Shown one piece after another: positions 9,551 to 19,411 of a stretch of 64,000 nt of DNA (its first letter is position 1; every line of letters begins with the position of its first letter). The notes under the pieces are model-generated. The model made no database searches. It saw nothing but the letters and a program-made list of their open reading frames with translations, and was not told the origin of the DNA. Source of the stretch: JAIEPX01 sp963725255 (GTDB lineage: Bacteria; Pseudomonadota; Gammaproteobacteria; JAIEPX01). The position numbers and the translations under genes were made by a program. The stretch is taken from positions 124,001-188,000 of the forward strand of contig CAVRXV010000001.1 of the NCBI GenBank assembly GCA_963725255.1, read 5' to 3'.

Positions 9551-10762
9551 TTAACTACTCAACAAAGGCTGAAAGAGATCATTATCATCTACAACGCTTA
9601 CTTTATCAGTTTGATCTTGCCCCTGATCGTTATTTGTTAAGACAGGCTGAAAAAAAAGTGGATTTTTTTCACGAGCAGTAATTCTTGCCCTAGTAACAAC
9701 AGCTGCAAGATAGCGTTGATCAGTGTTGGGTATTACATATTTTAATATATAGACAATTAAATTATTATCAGATTTCAGATGTCCAAGAGCTACTGCTAAG
9801 AAGAATAACTTTTCTCCAATAGTTTGACGAAGACCTTGATCGATTGTAGAAAGTGATTCTGTAGTACAATTGAATATTTCTGATTCAGCTGTAAGAAAAG
9901 CCTGGTCTCTTGATTGTAAAGGGAATTTCAATACATGTGGATTATCAGCAATCTCTCTGTATAAAGTTAATGTTAATATTGGAGAATGAGAACCTGTGAC
10001 AGTTTCTTTAATTATTTGAGCAGTAGCATAATTAATGGTGATTCGATCATGAACAACTATTGTTGGGTTTATTTCTGCTCTTAGATTAGCAATATTTTGA
10101 TTGAACGATATTACTGTATTTTTCTCATATTCGAAATACTCTCCTCTAATGCGGTTAAACTCGCGCAAAAAAGAGTATATTGATTTTAGAATTGCGAGTA
10201 CGATGATAAGACGAAAAACAATTACCTCTATGACTAGAATCGGCATAATAAAAGGAATAGTAGTGGGGAACAGAACACCTGTAATTGTCAGGAAAATAGG
10301 TGACCATACTGTTGCTATCGTGAAATAACTGAGGATCACAGCATATGCCGCTCTAAATTCTAAGCTACTTGAGAATAAATAACATGCATCCTTATAAGAT
10401 CTTATCGGAGATGTAATTGCAGATCCGAGCAAATGCAAACACCGCATAAGAGGCAATAAAAATGCAAGCAAAATAATTCGGATTGTATAACTGAGGAATT
10501 GAGCTTTCGAATGAAACACCCTTTCTTTAGTATGATCAGAGCTTAGATTAGAACTAAGTTGAATTAACTGTTTTGAAGCCCACTGAAATAATACTAAAGG
10601 TAAAAATTCTGTAAATATTGCTATAATGGCCCTTATAGCTTTTATAGGGATGATAATAAGTTTTAAGCTAAGCAAAACAAGCAAGTACAAGATTCGAATG
10701 AAACGGTTACTTTGATCTCTATTTCCGTCTATATCTTGTTCTTGCAGTAATCTTTCTCTCAT
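9551..10762 (-). CDS. Multi-spanning membrane protein of unknown function
   Basis: A 403-residue protein with hydrophobic segments at about residues 24-60, 90-115, 140-165 and 165-205. A soluble C-terminal half of about 190 residues follows, with an acidic tail near VVDDNDLFQPLLSS. There is no cleavable signal. I recognise no family. The architecture of paired hydrophobic hairpins with a polar tail resembles membrane-targeted effectors of Legionella-type bacteria, but this is only resemblance. The ATG at 10762 follows a weak GGGAT ribosome site. It is divergent from lnt with a 98-bp gap. Confidence 0.6.
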   Translation of the reverse strand: MRERLLQEQDIDGNRDQSNRFIRILYLLVLLSLKLIIIPIKAIRAIIAIFTEFLPLVLFQWASKQLIQLSSNLSSDHTKERVFHSKAQFLSYTIRIILLAFLLPLMRCLHLLGSAITSPIRSYKDACYLFSSSLEFRAAYAVILSYFTIATVWSPIFLTITGVLFPTTIPFIMPILVIEVIVFRLIIVLAILKSIYSFLREFNRIRGEYFEYEKNTVISFNQNIANLRAEINPTIVVHDRITINYATAQIIKETVTGSHSPILTLTLYREIADNPHVLKFPLQSRDQAFLTAESEIFNCTTESLSTIDQGLRQTIGEKLFFLAVALGHLKSDNNLIVYILKYVIPNTDQRYLAAVVTRARITAREKNPLFFQPVLTNNDQGQDQTDKVSVVDDNDLFQPLLSS

Positions 10763-10926
10763 ATTCTATATCCCAAAGGAATCAAATGTTTGAGTGAGAC
10801 TATCATAATATTTACATATTTGCAAGTCGTGCTTGCCTTAAAATTAATTAATTACTGTTTGTGTTCGAAAGATATAGTTTGATCTTAATCAAATCTGGTA
10901 AACTCAGCCTCACGGAGGATCTCGGC

Positions 10927-12474
10927 TTGAAGCACTATTCAAACGTTTTTACTGGGCTCATTGCTGTCGCAGCGGGAATGCTGACGACCTTAGCCTACGC
11001 GCCCTACTCGCTTTGGCCTTTAGCCTTTGTCGGACCAACTATCCTTCTATTGCTTTGGCAAAATGCTTCACCAAAAAGAGCCTTATTGACAGGATTACTG
11101 TATGGCATAGGGTTATTTGGCACGGGTACGTGGTGGGTTTTTATTAGTATGCATCAGTTTGGGCATATGGAAACGCCGCTAGCCATTCTTGCCACTATTC
11201 TTGTGGTGTTTTATGAATCTCTTTTTCCTGCACTGCAAGGTTATTTGTTGTCGCGTTGGTGTACAAACTCCAGCATTATTCGATCGGTTATTTTCTTCCC
11301 CTCAAGTTGGGTATTATTGGAATGGCTGCGAAGTTCTTTATTTACAGGTTGGCATTGGTTAGTTTTGGGATACACACAAATTGATTCACCGCTCGGTGGC
11401 TACGCGCCCATTTTAGGCACTTACGGAATTTCTTTTTTGATGATGCTGACGGTGGGAATTTTTGTGTGGGGTCTCACTACCATTTTTTCAAAATCCGATC
11501 TTTCTCCTTCAATGATAAAATGGCGACTATTTTTAAAAATTATTTTCATTGCGGTTATTTGGATTAATGGTGCATTGTTATCGATGGTTTCTTTCACAGA
11601 AACTAACGGTAAGTCGATCACGATCAGCATGATTCAAGGAAATATTCCTCAAGAATTAAAATGGCAACCCGATCAATTAACTAATATTGTTGAGAAGTAT
11701 CATGTCGAAACACAGCGCCATTGGAGTAGCGATTTAGTTATCTGGCCTGAAGGTGCTATTCCAGCGCTGTCGACTGTGGCAGAGCCATTTTTAGATTCAC
11801 TTTCAAAAGATGCGGTCAAGCATCAAAGTAATGTTATGTTAGGCATCCCTGTTGCCGAAGGTGAGTATTTTTATAATGCCATCATTTTGATTGGTGAATC
11901 TAACGGACATTATTATAAGCGTCATTTGGTACCTTTTGGTGAGTATGTTCCTTTAAAAAAATGGGTCAATCCATTATTAGTTTCTTTGAATATTCCAATG
12001 TCTGATTTTAGTTCAGGTCCAAAGCATCAACCGCTTTTAACAGTTAAGAATATTCCAATGGCGACGTATGTTTGTTATGAAATTGTCGAGCCTGATGAGG
12101 TTCGACGAACACTCGATAATGCTGAAATGATTGTAACGATCACCGATGATAGTTGGTTTGACGATTCAATTGCGTCGTATCAGCATTTACAGATGGCGCG
12201 TATGCGCTCTTTAGAAAACGGTTTGCCACAATTATTTCTTTCCAGTCGAGGCGAATCGGCGATAATCAACAGTATAGGAATAATTACTCAGTCTCTTGCC
12301 GAGCATCAAGAAGGCGTTATCACTGCAACTGTTTCGACAGTTCACGGACAAACACCCTGGCGTTCAATAGGAAGCGGCATTATTTTAATACTTGCTTTGA
12401 TTGGAATATCAATATCTAAACCAATAATAATGATAACGGCCTTGATTCGATCCACCTTTCGCAATTGCCTCTAA
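10927..12474 (+). CDS. lnt: Apolipoprotein N-acyltransferase
   Basis: An inner-membrane enzyme that adds the third acyl chain to lipoproteins, allowing Lol export. N-terminal membrane helices cover about residues 5-195, followed by a periplasmic nitrilase domain. The catalytic triad is visible: Glu in VIWPEGAIPAL, Lys in KRHLVPFGEYVPL and Cys in TYVCYEIVEPDEVR. The frame is open from GTG 10861, but TTG at 10927 has GGAGG nine bases upstream and gives 515 residues, near the usual length. The last 22 codons overlap the 3' end of the convergent Sel1 gene by 66 bases. Confidence 0.93.
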   Translation: MKHYSNVFTGLIAVAAGMLTTLAYAPYSLWPLAFVGPTILLLLWQNASPKRALLTGLLYGIGLFGTGTWWVFISMHQFGHMETPLAILATILVVFYESLFPALQGYLLSRWCTNSSIIRSVIFFPSSWVLLEWLRSSLFTGWHWLVLGYTQIDSPLGGYAPILGTYGISFLMMLTVGIFVWGLTTIFSKSDLSPSMIKWRLFLKIIFIAVIWINGALLSMVSFTETNGKSITISMIQGNIPQELKWQPDQLTNIVEKYHVETQRHWSSDLVIWPEGAIPALSTVAEPFLDSLSKDAVKHQSNVMLGIPVAEGEYFYNAIILIGESNGHYYKRHLVPFGEYVPLKKWVNPLLVSLNIPMSDFSSGPKHQPLLTVKNIPMATYVCYEIVEPDEVRRTLDNAEMIVTITDDSWFDDSIASYQHLQMARMRSLENGLPQLFLSSRGESAIINSIGIITQSLAEHQEGVITATVSTVHGQTPWRSIGSGIILILALIGISISKPIIMITALIRSTFRNCL

Positions 12475-13530
12475 ATTAGATATAGCTGTTGCATGATCTT
12501 TAGCTTTCGCCTTTGTATACCATTGAATCGCTGTCCCTTTGTTCTTTGCCACACCCTCACCATTATGATGACATGCCCCTATACTACACATAGCATCAGC
12601 ATTGCCTTTGTTTGCTGACTGTTCAAATAATGGTACTGCCATCTTAGGATTTTTACCTACTCCAATGCCTTTCATGTAACAAAAACCGAGCTCATTTAAT
12701 GCGTCTGCAAGTCCTTTATCACAGGCCACCCGTATTAAAGCTATGCCCTTCCCGGCATCTTTTTTAATCCCTTTACCATAAAGTAAACAAACACCTAAAT
12801 GATATTCTCCCCAAGCGATACTTTGATTAGCAGATAGCGTATACCATTTCACAGCTTCTTTGGGATCTGCAGTGGCACCGTTACCGTATTCATAACAAAC
12901 ACCCACTAAATTTTGAGCAAAACCATCTCCAGCACTTGCTGCTTCTCTGAAAAACTTTAGAGCCAAACCATAATCTTTTCCTCGACCACCAATGCCAAAA
13001 AAATGGTAACATCCAAGAATATATTTCGCGGTAATATTTTCTATCTTAGCTTGCTCCATACACCACGGAAAACCCGCTTGTTGAGCATGTTTCAAGAAAT
13101 TATCTGCCAATTCTGCATTTCTTTCTGGTAAATATTGATCATAAATTATCCAGCATCTAAAATACGCAGCCAAATACCCGTTAGCTATCGCTTTTTCATA
13201 TAATTCTAATGCCTCATAAAACTTGCTTAAGTTGTATAAATATTCTGCTTCTCTGAATTCTTTTTCACCGGGAAGTAATTGTTTATCTAATCCGAGATTT
13301 TGTAGACCTGTAGTGATTTCACCATAACTACTCTTATCAGTAACCGCTGATTTTTCTGCAGCGCCTGGGGGTACTAAATACATTGCAGGAGTGGCTGGAG
13401 GAGCTGAAGGAACTGGAGAAGCTGAAGGAGCTGGCGAAGATGGAGGAATCCGAGAAGCTGGGGAAGTTGCGGAACTCGTACCCCCTACAGAACCTGATTG
13501 AGTTTTCTCTTTTTTCTTAAATAATCTCAT
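12409..13530 (-). CDS. Sel1-repeat protein
   Basis: A 373-residue protein. Residues about 10-60 are low-complexity Ala/Pro/Ser (SSPAPSASPVPSAPPATPA). From about 120 to the end come at least five Sel1-like repeats of about 36 residues (for example AKYILGCYHFFGIGG, AQNLVGVCYEYGNGA, GEYHLGVCLLYGKGI, ALNELGFCYMKGIGV, AMCSIGACHHNGEGV). Sel1 repeats are alpha-alpha solenoids for protein binding, and in Legionella several are host-interaction proteins (LpnE, EnhC). No Sec signal is seen. ATG has GGAGG upstream. The aromatic tail RYHYYWFRY is encoded antisense to the end of lnt. Confidence 0.82.
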   Translation of the reverse strand: MRLFKKKEKTQSGSVGGTSSATSPASRIPPSSPAPSASPVPSAPPATPAMYLVPPGAAEKSAVTDKSSYGEITTGLQNLGLDKQLLPGEKEFREAEYLYNLSKFYEALELYEKAIANGYLAAYFRCWIIYDQYLPERNAELADNFLKHAQQAGFPWCMEQAKIENITAKYILGCYHFFGIGGRGKDYGLALKFFREAASAGDGFAQNLVGVCYEYGNGATADPKEAVKWYTLSANQSIAWGEYHLGVCLLYGKGIKKDAGKGIALIRVACDKGLADALNELGFCYMKGIGVGKNPKMAVPLFEQSANKGNADAMCSIGACHHNGEGVAKNKGTAIQWYTKAKAKDHATAISNLEAIAKGGSNQGRYHYYWFRY

Positions 13531-13648
13531 ATCAAATCCTCCATAAAATGAAATTAATAGAAGAATAATTTAGAACTCTATAATTGTCAATGAGAAAACA
13601 TGTTTTGGGTTGACAGCTCCGGACTCTTAGAATTAGCTAATATCCAGC

Positions 13649-15055
13649 TTAACGGCGAGTTGAGTGGCTTGGTGGGGTAACGGTCACAGTAGCTTGTTGA
13701 GTTTGTTGCTGATTGGGTTGTTTGTTTTGCAATTTCGGTAATTGATTGTCTTGCATATAGCTGACTGAGACGTCTTTCATCTCTTTACTCGCCGCAGGAA
13801 TACTACCACTGCCGTAAAGAATAGCGGGATCAGAAACAAGAAGGCCTTGCAGCGATTTTTTCGATGTAGATACAGGTTGACTTAATAGCTGCCCTTTCAT
13901 GTCACTGATTTTCACCTGATTTGGCATCTCACCCGCTAATTTTGCAGCAGCATCAGCAGCAAGATTCGCCACTTTCATATCATTATTGTGATGAGTTAAA
14001 AATCCTAAACGGGCCGCAGCATCACCTCGAACAGCAAAAAATTGTTCAAACTTAAAATCGTAACCACTTAATTTTGAGACCCCAAGATAATTAAATTGTT
14101 TTTGTAATACAATAAAATCACGATAACTCGAATAAACATGATTAAAGGCATCGTAGACATCGGGTGTTTCAATGAAAACACCTTCATCCAAAATATGCAC
14201 GAAAGAATCTTTTTCATTAACAGAAATCGTTTCGTTTTCGAGCCCATCCTTCAACCATTCTAAAAATTTCTCACCGATGGCAACGTCTTCAGGAACCGTA
14301 AAATCCATTGGAATATTTTCTAACCAAAATTGCATTTCCTTTTCTTTTTCAGATAAATAACGCCTCAATAATTTCTTGAGTAAACCTAAATCACCTGCCC
14401 AATCTTCATGACCTGTTAATACAGCAATCCACATATCAAAAATACGAGGATGAGAAGCTAACCAACGTAATCCTAATTCGGGCATTACTTTTTGCGCGAG
14501 CAATGGGTTTGCTGAATTTAAAAATGCTTCACGATAACCACCGTATTCACGAATTTTATAAAATTGTGCACCCTGCTCTATCAACGATCCAGTAAATGGA
14601 CACCACTCATCAATATAAATTCCATTTTCATCGGAAACCATAACTTTTTGAGTGGCTATTACTTTCACTAAATCGGCTAATAAAGCCATGCTAAAAACAG
14701 CATAAATATAAATAGGTTGAGGTTTAGTGGGTGATGTTTCAAATAATATTTGTAGGGCTATCAATGCGTGACGTAATCCTTCTTGCATAATGCCAGAAAG
14801 ATGTTCTCGATATTGGATGGGGAGTAACTGAGCAAACTCAACAAAATTATCCACGAGTTTTGTGTATAGAACGTCAAAATGCTCATCAGGCATAGCGACA
14901 AGTTCTTTGATTTTTTTTAAATAGGAACTTCGTGTAGGGTCCGCCAGTAGTTGGCTGGCATTACGAACGGTAAATAGGCTTTGAGCATTATAGTCAGGGG
15001 CAGTATTTTTTTTATCACTAAATAACTCTGATAAATCTGAACTCAAAGAACTCAT
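13649..15055 (-). CDS. TraI_2/MobH-like protein with degenerate HD site
   Basis: A 468-residue soluble protein. Residues about 25-300 resemble the TraI_2 (MobH relaxase N-terminal) domain. They include EGLRHALIALQIL, the region ALLADLVKVIATQKV and then EWCPFTGSLIEQGAQFY. In MobH relaxases the equivalent of ALLADLVK is a metal-binding HD-x-GK; here the His is replaced, so hydrolase or relaxase activity is doubtful. The C-terminal tail is Gln/Thr/Pro-rich. No conjugation genes lie nearby. ATG has GAGG upstream. The family call is from pattern recall and is moderate; an unrelated helical protein remains possible. Confidence 0.5.
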   Translation of the reverse strand: MSSLSSDLSELFSDKKNTAPDYNAQSLFTVRNASQLLADPTRSSYLKKIKELVAMPDEHFDVLYTKLVDNFVEFAQLLPIQYREHLSGIMQEGLRHALIALQILFETSPTKPQPIYIYAVFSMALLADLVKVIATQKVMVSDENGIYIDEWCPFTGSLIEQGAQFYKIREYGGYREAFLNSANPLLAQKVMPELGLRWLASHPRIFDMWIAVLTGHEDWAGDLGLLKKLLRRYLSEKEKEMQFWLENIPMDFTVPEDVAIGEKFLEWLKDGLENETISVNEKDSFVHILDEGVFIETPDVYDAFNHVYSSYRDFIVLQKQFNYLGVSKLSGYDFKFEQFFAVRGDAAARLGFLTHHNNDMKVANLAADAAAKLAGEMPNQVKISDMKGQLLSQPVSTSKKSLQGLLVSDPAILYGSGSIPAASKEMKDVSVSYMQDNQLPKLQNKQPNQQQTQQATVTVTPPSHSTRR

Positions 15056-15182
15056 GGGTTTACCTCAAAACAAAAAGATCGTTAATCTTACACTTTAAAC
15101 CACATTCTCTCAAGGCAATATACAGACAAGGAGCCGAGAGAAAAAGCACTGTTCATTATAGTCGAAGATAGGATCATTTGCA

Positions 15183-15195
15183 GGGGTCAGACCCC
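15183..15195. repeat. Minimal GGGGTC palindrome, armless relic of the palindrome family
   Basis: GGGGTCAGACCCC is a six-base perfect inverted repeat around a single A. It has the conserved outer end of the palindrome family but no variable arms. It lies in the 279-bp gap between the TraI_2-like gene and leuS, 140 bases before the leuS start. Confidence 0.5.
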
Positions 15196-15334
15196 GCCAC
15201 CAAAAACAACATTAATTCCAATTATTATTTATTATTTAATTGCTAGATATAGATGATTCTTATCGGCGGATGCTTGCTAAATTTTATAGCTCAGGTATCC
15301 TTATGGTTTTTCTCTGTAATAACGAGACAATTTC

Positions 15335-17797
15335 ATGGATACGAGTTACGAGCCTAAAGCCTTAGAGTCCAGTGCGCAAGCCTACTGGGATGAACATCAC
15401 ACTTTCGAAGCTAAAGAAGACCTCAACATTGAAAAATTTTATTGTCTTTCAATGCTCCCCTACCCCAGCGGTGAACTCCACATGGGTCACGTCCGAAATT
15501 ACACCATTGGTGATGTCATCAGTCGCTATCAGCGGATGCAGGGAAAAAATGTTTTACAACCGATGAGTTGGGATGCTTTTGGTTTACCCGCTGAAAACGC
15601 CGCATTGAAAAATAAATTAGCACCTTCTAGTTGGACACGACATAATATTGCTGATATGTCTGAACAATTGAAAAAATTAGGATTTGCAATTGATTGGAAG
15701 CGCGAATACGCCACTTGTGATCCAGAATATTATCAGTGGGAGCAATGGTTATTTATTCGCATGTATAAAAAAGGCCTTGCGTATCAAAAAGAAGCAGAGG
15801 TTAATTGGGATCCTGTGGATCTTACTGTTTTAGCAAACGAACAAGTAGTTGATGGTTGTGGATGGCGCTCAGGTGCACCTGTTGAACGACGAAAAATACG
15901 ACAATGGTTTTTGAAAATTACAGATTACGCTGACGAATTACTTGATAATCTTGATTTATTATCAGGCTGGCCCGAACAAGTACGAACGATGCAACGAAAT
16001 TGGATTGGTCGATCTGAAGGTGTAGAAATTGATTTTTCTATTGTAAATCGTGATGAAAAACTCACGGTGTATACAACGCGACCTGATACATTATTCGGCG
16101 CAACTTATGTTGCAATAGCGCCTGACCATCCATTAGCTCACGAAGCAGCAAAAGAAAATGCATCGATAATGGCCTTCGTTGAAGAGTGCAAGCATCTCAA
16201 AGTTGCTGAAGCTGAAATGGCTACTCTTCAGAAAAAAGGTGTACCCACACATTTTAAAGTGATTAATCCTATCAATGATGAACAAATCCCTATTTGGATA
16301 GCAAATTACGTTTTAATGGAATACGGTTCAGGTGCAGTCATGGCAGTACCCGCTCACGATGAACGCGATTTTCATTTTGCAACGTACTACCAACTTCCAT
16401 TACGTCCTGTCATTAAGCCTGATGAAGAATCGTTTGATTTTTCAGTAAATGCTTTTACAGCAACAGGTACACTCATCGATTCTGGTGAATTTACTGGATT
16501 ACATTCTCCTGATGCTATTAATGCTATTGCAAAACGCCTCGTAGAAAAAAATTGCGGGCGTAGAAAAACACATTATCGACTTCGTGACTGGGGAATTTCA
16601 AGACAACGCTACTGGGGTGCACCTATCCCAATGATTTATTGTCCACATTGTGGCATTGTTCCTGTTCCCGAAAAAGATTTACCCGTTATATTACCTACCG
16701 ATATCGTTTTACAAAATCCAGGTTCACCGCTAGCGACACTTGAAGATTTTATTAATGTGCAATGCCCAGAATGTGGAAGTCAGGCTAAACGCGAAACAGA
16801 TACTTTCGATACATTCATGGAATCTTCGTGGTATTACGCACGTGATTGTTGTCCTAATCAATCAAAAGCAATGTTAGACGATCGGGCAAAATATTGGACA
16901 CCCGTTGATCAATATATAGGTGGTGTTGAACACGCTATTATGCATCTGCTTTATGCTCGTTTTATTCATAAAGTATTACGTGACGAAAACTTGCTCAATT
17001 CCGATGAACCTTTCACACGCTTGTTAACACAAGGAATGGTGTTAAAAGACGGGAGTAAAATGTCTAAATCCAAAGGCAATACTGTTTCTCCAAAATCCTA
17101 TATTGAAAAATACGGTGCGGATACAATTCGATTATTTATTCTATTTGCATCTCCGCCAGAACAATCACTTGAATGGTCTGATGCTGGCGTAGAAGGAGCC
17201 CATCGATTTATTAAACGTGTTTGGGCGTACTGCCAAGAGGTGGCAGAGACTGTTCGAATAGCCAATGAAAACGATCCTAGAGAATTTGATTGGACTCAAG
17301 TTGATGAGGATGTTCGCTCTGCTCGACGAAAAATGCATTTAATATTGCAACAAGCTAATTATGATGTGGAACGATTGCAATTTAATACGGTTGTTTCTGC
17401 AACGATGAAACTTTTTAATATGCTACTTGAATTAAAACCTTCTAATACCTTCACTACAGCATTGATTCGTGAAGGCGTTGGTAAATTATTGAGACTTCTA
17501 GCGCCTATTACTCCCCATTTTACTCATCATCTGTGGCAACAGCTTGGGTTTGGTGACAACATCGCCAATGCGCGATGGCCACGCGTTAATAATAAAGCAA
17601 TTAAAGCAGAAACCCTTACTTTAGTGGTTCAAGTCAATGGTAAACGACGAGCAGAAATTTCTGTCCCACTAGACAGCGAATCTTCCTTTATCGAAACGGC
17701 CGCACTCAATCATGAAAAAGTCAAAGAATCAATCCATAATCAAATACCTAAAAAAATTATTGTGGTTCCTGGGCGTCTCGTGAACATAGTAGTGTAA
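15335..17797 (+). CDS. leuS: Leucyl-tRNA synthetase
   Basis: Charges tRNA-Leu. The 820-residue length is normal for bacteria. The class I HIGH motif appears as HMGH in PYPSGELHMGHVRNYTIGD (near residue 49), the CP1 editing domain has TTRPDTLFGATYVAIAPDHP, a zinc-type CPHCG/CPECG pair is present, and KMSKS is exact (GSKMSKSKGNT). The ATG at 15335 gives the usual MDTSYEPKALE start. It heads the conserved leuS-lptE-holA-nadD unit, with lptE starting five bases after its stop. Confidence 0.98.
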   Translation: MDTSYEPKALESSAQAYWDEHHTFEAKEDLNIEKFYCLSMLPYPSGELHMGHVRNYTIGDVISRYQRMQGKNVLQPMSWDAFGLPAENAALKNKLAPSSWTRHNIADMSEQLKKLGFAIDWKREYATCDPEYYQWEQWLFIRMYKKGLAYQKEAEVNWDPVDLTVLANEQVVDGCGWRSGAPVERRKIRQWFLKITDYADELLDNLDLLSGWPEQVRTMQRNWIGRSEGVEIDFSIVNRDEKLTVYTTRPDTLFGATYVAIAPDHPLAHEAAKENASIMAFVEECKHLKVAEAEMATLQKKGVPTHFKVINPINDEQIPIWIANYVLMEYGSGAVMAVPAHDERDFHFATYYQLPLRPVIKPDEESFDFSVNAFTATGTLIDSGEFTGLHSPDAINAIAKRLVEKNCGRRKTHYRLRDWGISRQRYWGAPIPMIYCPHCGIVPVPEKDLPVILPTDIVLQNPGSPLATLEDFINVQCPECGSQAKRETDTFDTFMESSWYYARDCCPNQSKAMLDDRAKYWTPVDQYIGGVEHAIMHLLYARFIHKVLRDENLLNSDEPFTRLLTQGMVLKDGSKMSKSKGNTVSPKSYIEKYGADTIRLFILFASPPEQSLEWSDAGVEGAHRFIKRVWAYCQEVAETVRIANENDPREFDWTQVDEDVRSARRKMHLILQQANYDVERLQFNTVVSATMKLFNMLLELKPSNTFTTALIREGVGKLLRLLAPITPHFTHHLWQQLGFGDNIANARWPRVNNKAIKAETLTLVVQVNGKRRAEISVPLDSESSFIETAALNHEKVKESIHNQIPKKIIVVPGRLVNIVV

Positions 17798-17801
17798 TAT
17801 C

Positions 17802-18383
17802 ATGAAATCTTATATTCAAAGAATTGCTTCATTCATCCTGATACTAGGTTGTCTTTTTTTGCTGGGTTGTGGATTTCAATTACGAAATCAAAATACATTA
17901 CCCCTACCGTTGAAATCTCTCGAAGTTATTAGTGAAAAGCCCTACGACCAATTTACCAAACAATTAAAATATAAACTTGTATTGTTAAATAATCAGGCAC
18001 CTGATGTCAGAAGTAATACACAATTAATTATTCATCGGCATCACTTAAGCTACCGCATGCCAATTATTGGTAGCAGTCAACAAACTCGAATTTATCGCTA
18101 TACTTTTCTTTTAGAATACTCTTTGATAGTTAATAATCATATCGTGATAAAACATAGAAATATTACGTTGAACAAACTACTGACACTCAATGAAAACGCT
18201 TTACTGACAACAAATAACCAGTTGGAATTATTGACTGTTCAAATTCAACAAGCAGCGATAGATCAGCTAATTAATGAACTTAAATCACCTAAGCTTGCGT
18301 CAAGGTATGATGTTAAGGCTAGTTCTGAAGATGAATCTGATGAACTCGATACTATCAACTCGCAAGAGGTGCCAAACTCATGA
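17802..18383 (+). CDS. lptE: LPS-assembly lipoprotein LptE
   Basis: An outer-membrane lipoprotein that plugs the LptD barrel and helps place lipopolysaccharide at the cell surface. Lipoprotein signal with lipobox LLGC, Cys at residue 23, followed by GFQLRNQNTLPLPLKSLEV, the family's typical mature start. The acidic C-terminal tail (SSEDESDELD) is longer than needed for the fold. 193 residues. The stop overlaps the holA start in an ATGA, so translation is coupled. Confidence 0.9.
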   Translation: MKSYIQRIASFILILGCLFLLGCGFQLRNQNTLPLPLKSLEVISEKPYDQFTKQLKYKLVLLNNQAPDVRSNTQLIIHRHHLSYRMPIIGSSQQTRIYRYTFLLEYSLIVNNHIVIKHRNITLNKLLTLNENALLTTNNQLELLTVQIQQAAIDQLINELKSPKLASRYDVKASSEDESDELDTINSQEVPNS

Positions 18384-19411
18384 AAATTAATCCTAATCAA
18401 TTGCAGGCTCAACTGTTACAAGGGTTATCTCCAGTTTACTTGGTTGGTGGCGATGATCCGCTACTCGTGCTCGAATCGCGTGATAAAATTATTCAGCACG
18501 CTCAAACACAAGGCTACACAGAAAGACAATCTTTTCAGGCAGGTAGCGATTTTAATTGGGATACCTTACTCGCTGAAATTAGTAATCAATCACTTTTTAG
18601 TTCAAAAACAATTATCGAACTTCGAATTCCCTCGGGCAAACCAGGAAAACAAGGCTCTGCTGCAATTGAAACATTTTTAGAGAACATTCCCCGTGATAAA
18701 ATTTTACTGATCATTACACCTAAACTGGATGCCTCCCAACAAAAAACTAAATGGCTCAAAGCGATAGAAAAGAAAGGCGTTTATATTCCTATTTGGCCGA
18801 TAGAAAAAGCAAATTTACCGGGTTGGATTAAACAGCGATTGCAACGTGAAGGTCTGAGCACATCACAAGAAGGCGTTGGGATTTTAGTCGATCAAACCCA
18901 AGGAAATTTATTAGCCTGCGATCAGGAAATTACAAAATTACGATTACTTTATGGCGAAAAAAAATTATCTCCTGAAGAAATAAATGATGCTGTTGGTGAT
19001 CATGCGCGTTTTGATTTGTACCAATTAATCGATCAGGCCCTTATTGGAGAATCTGAAGCAACTGTTCGAATCCTGGCTCAACTTCAAGAAGCTGGGACTG
19101 AACCCACTCTACTTTTGTGGTCAATTACGCGTGAAATTCGTCAACTGATACAACTTCAGTTACTCATGACTCGTGGCGAAACTTTTGATAATGCGTGCAA
19201 TAAATTATTTGTGTGGAAAAATCGCCAACCGCTTTATCAAAAAGCATTACGCAGATTAACACAACCTGAACTGACTCAAGCACTGCAACGAGCCTCAGAA
19301 ATTGATTTAATGATTAAAGGGCTGCAGCCTGGAAATGTATGGTTAGCATTGAATGATTTGATCCTGTCAATTGCGGGCACAACTTTAGCCACGACGGAAG
19401 AGAAATGTTAA
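18380..19411 (+). CDS. holA: DNA polymerase III delta subunit
   Basis: The clamp-loader subunit that opens the beta clamp. At 343 residues it matches E. coli HolA in size and starts with MKINPNQLQAQLLQGLSPVYLVGGDDPLL, where the GDDPLL loop contacts the clamp. It then follows the AAA+ fold without a Walker A motif, as expected for delta. It overlaps lptE by four bases and nadD by seven, in the usual gene order. Confidence 0.93.
   Translation: MKINPNQLQAQLLQGLSPVYLVGGDDPLLVLESRDKIIQHAQTQGYTERQSFQAGSDFNWDTLLAEISNQSLFSSKTIIELRIPSGKPGKQGSAAIETFLENIPRDKILLIITPKLDASQQKTKWLKAIEKKGVYIPIWPIEKANLPGWIKQRLQREGLSTSQEGVGILVDQTQGNLLACDQEITKLRLLYGEKKLSPEEINDAVGDHARFDLYQLIDQALIGESEATVRILAQLQEAGTEPTLLLWSITREIRQLIQLQLLMTRGETFDNACNKLFVWKNRQPLYQKALRRLTQPELTQALQRASEIDLMIKGLQPGNVWLALNDLILSIAGTTLATTEEKC

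Noticed and set aside
15056..15334. T-box or leader peptide control of leuS
   Set aside because: No T-box core, Leu-rich leader frame or terminator pair is visible in the 279-bp gap; only the 13-bp palindrome stands out.
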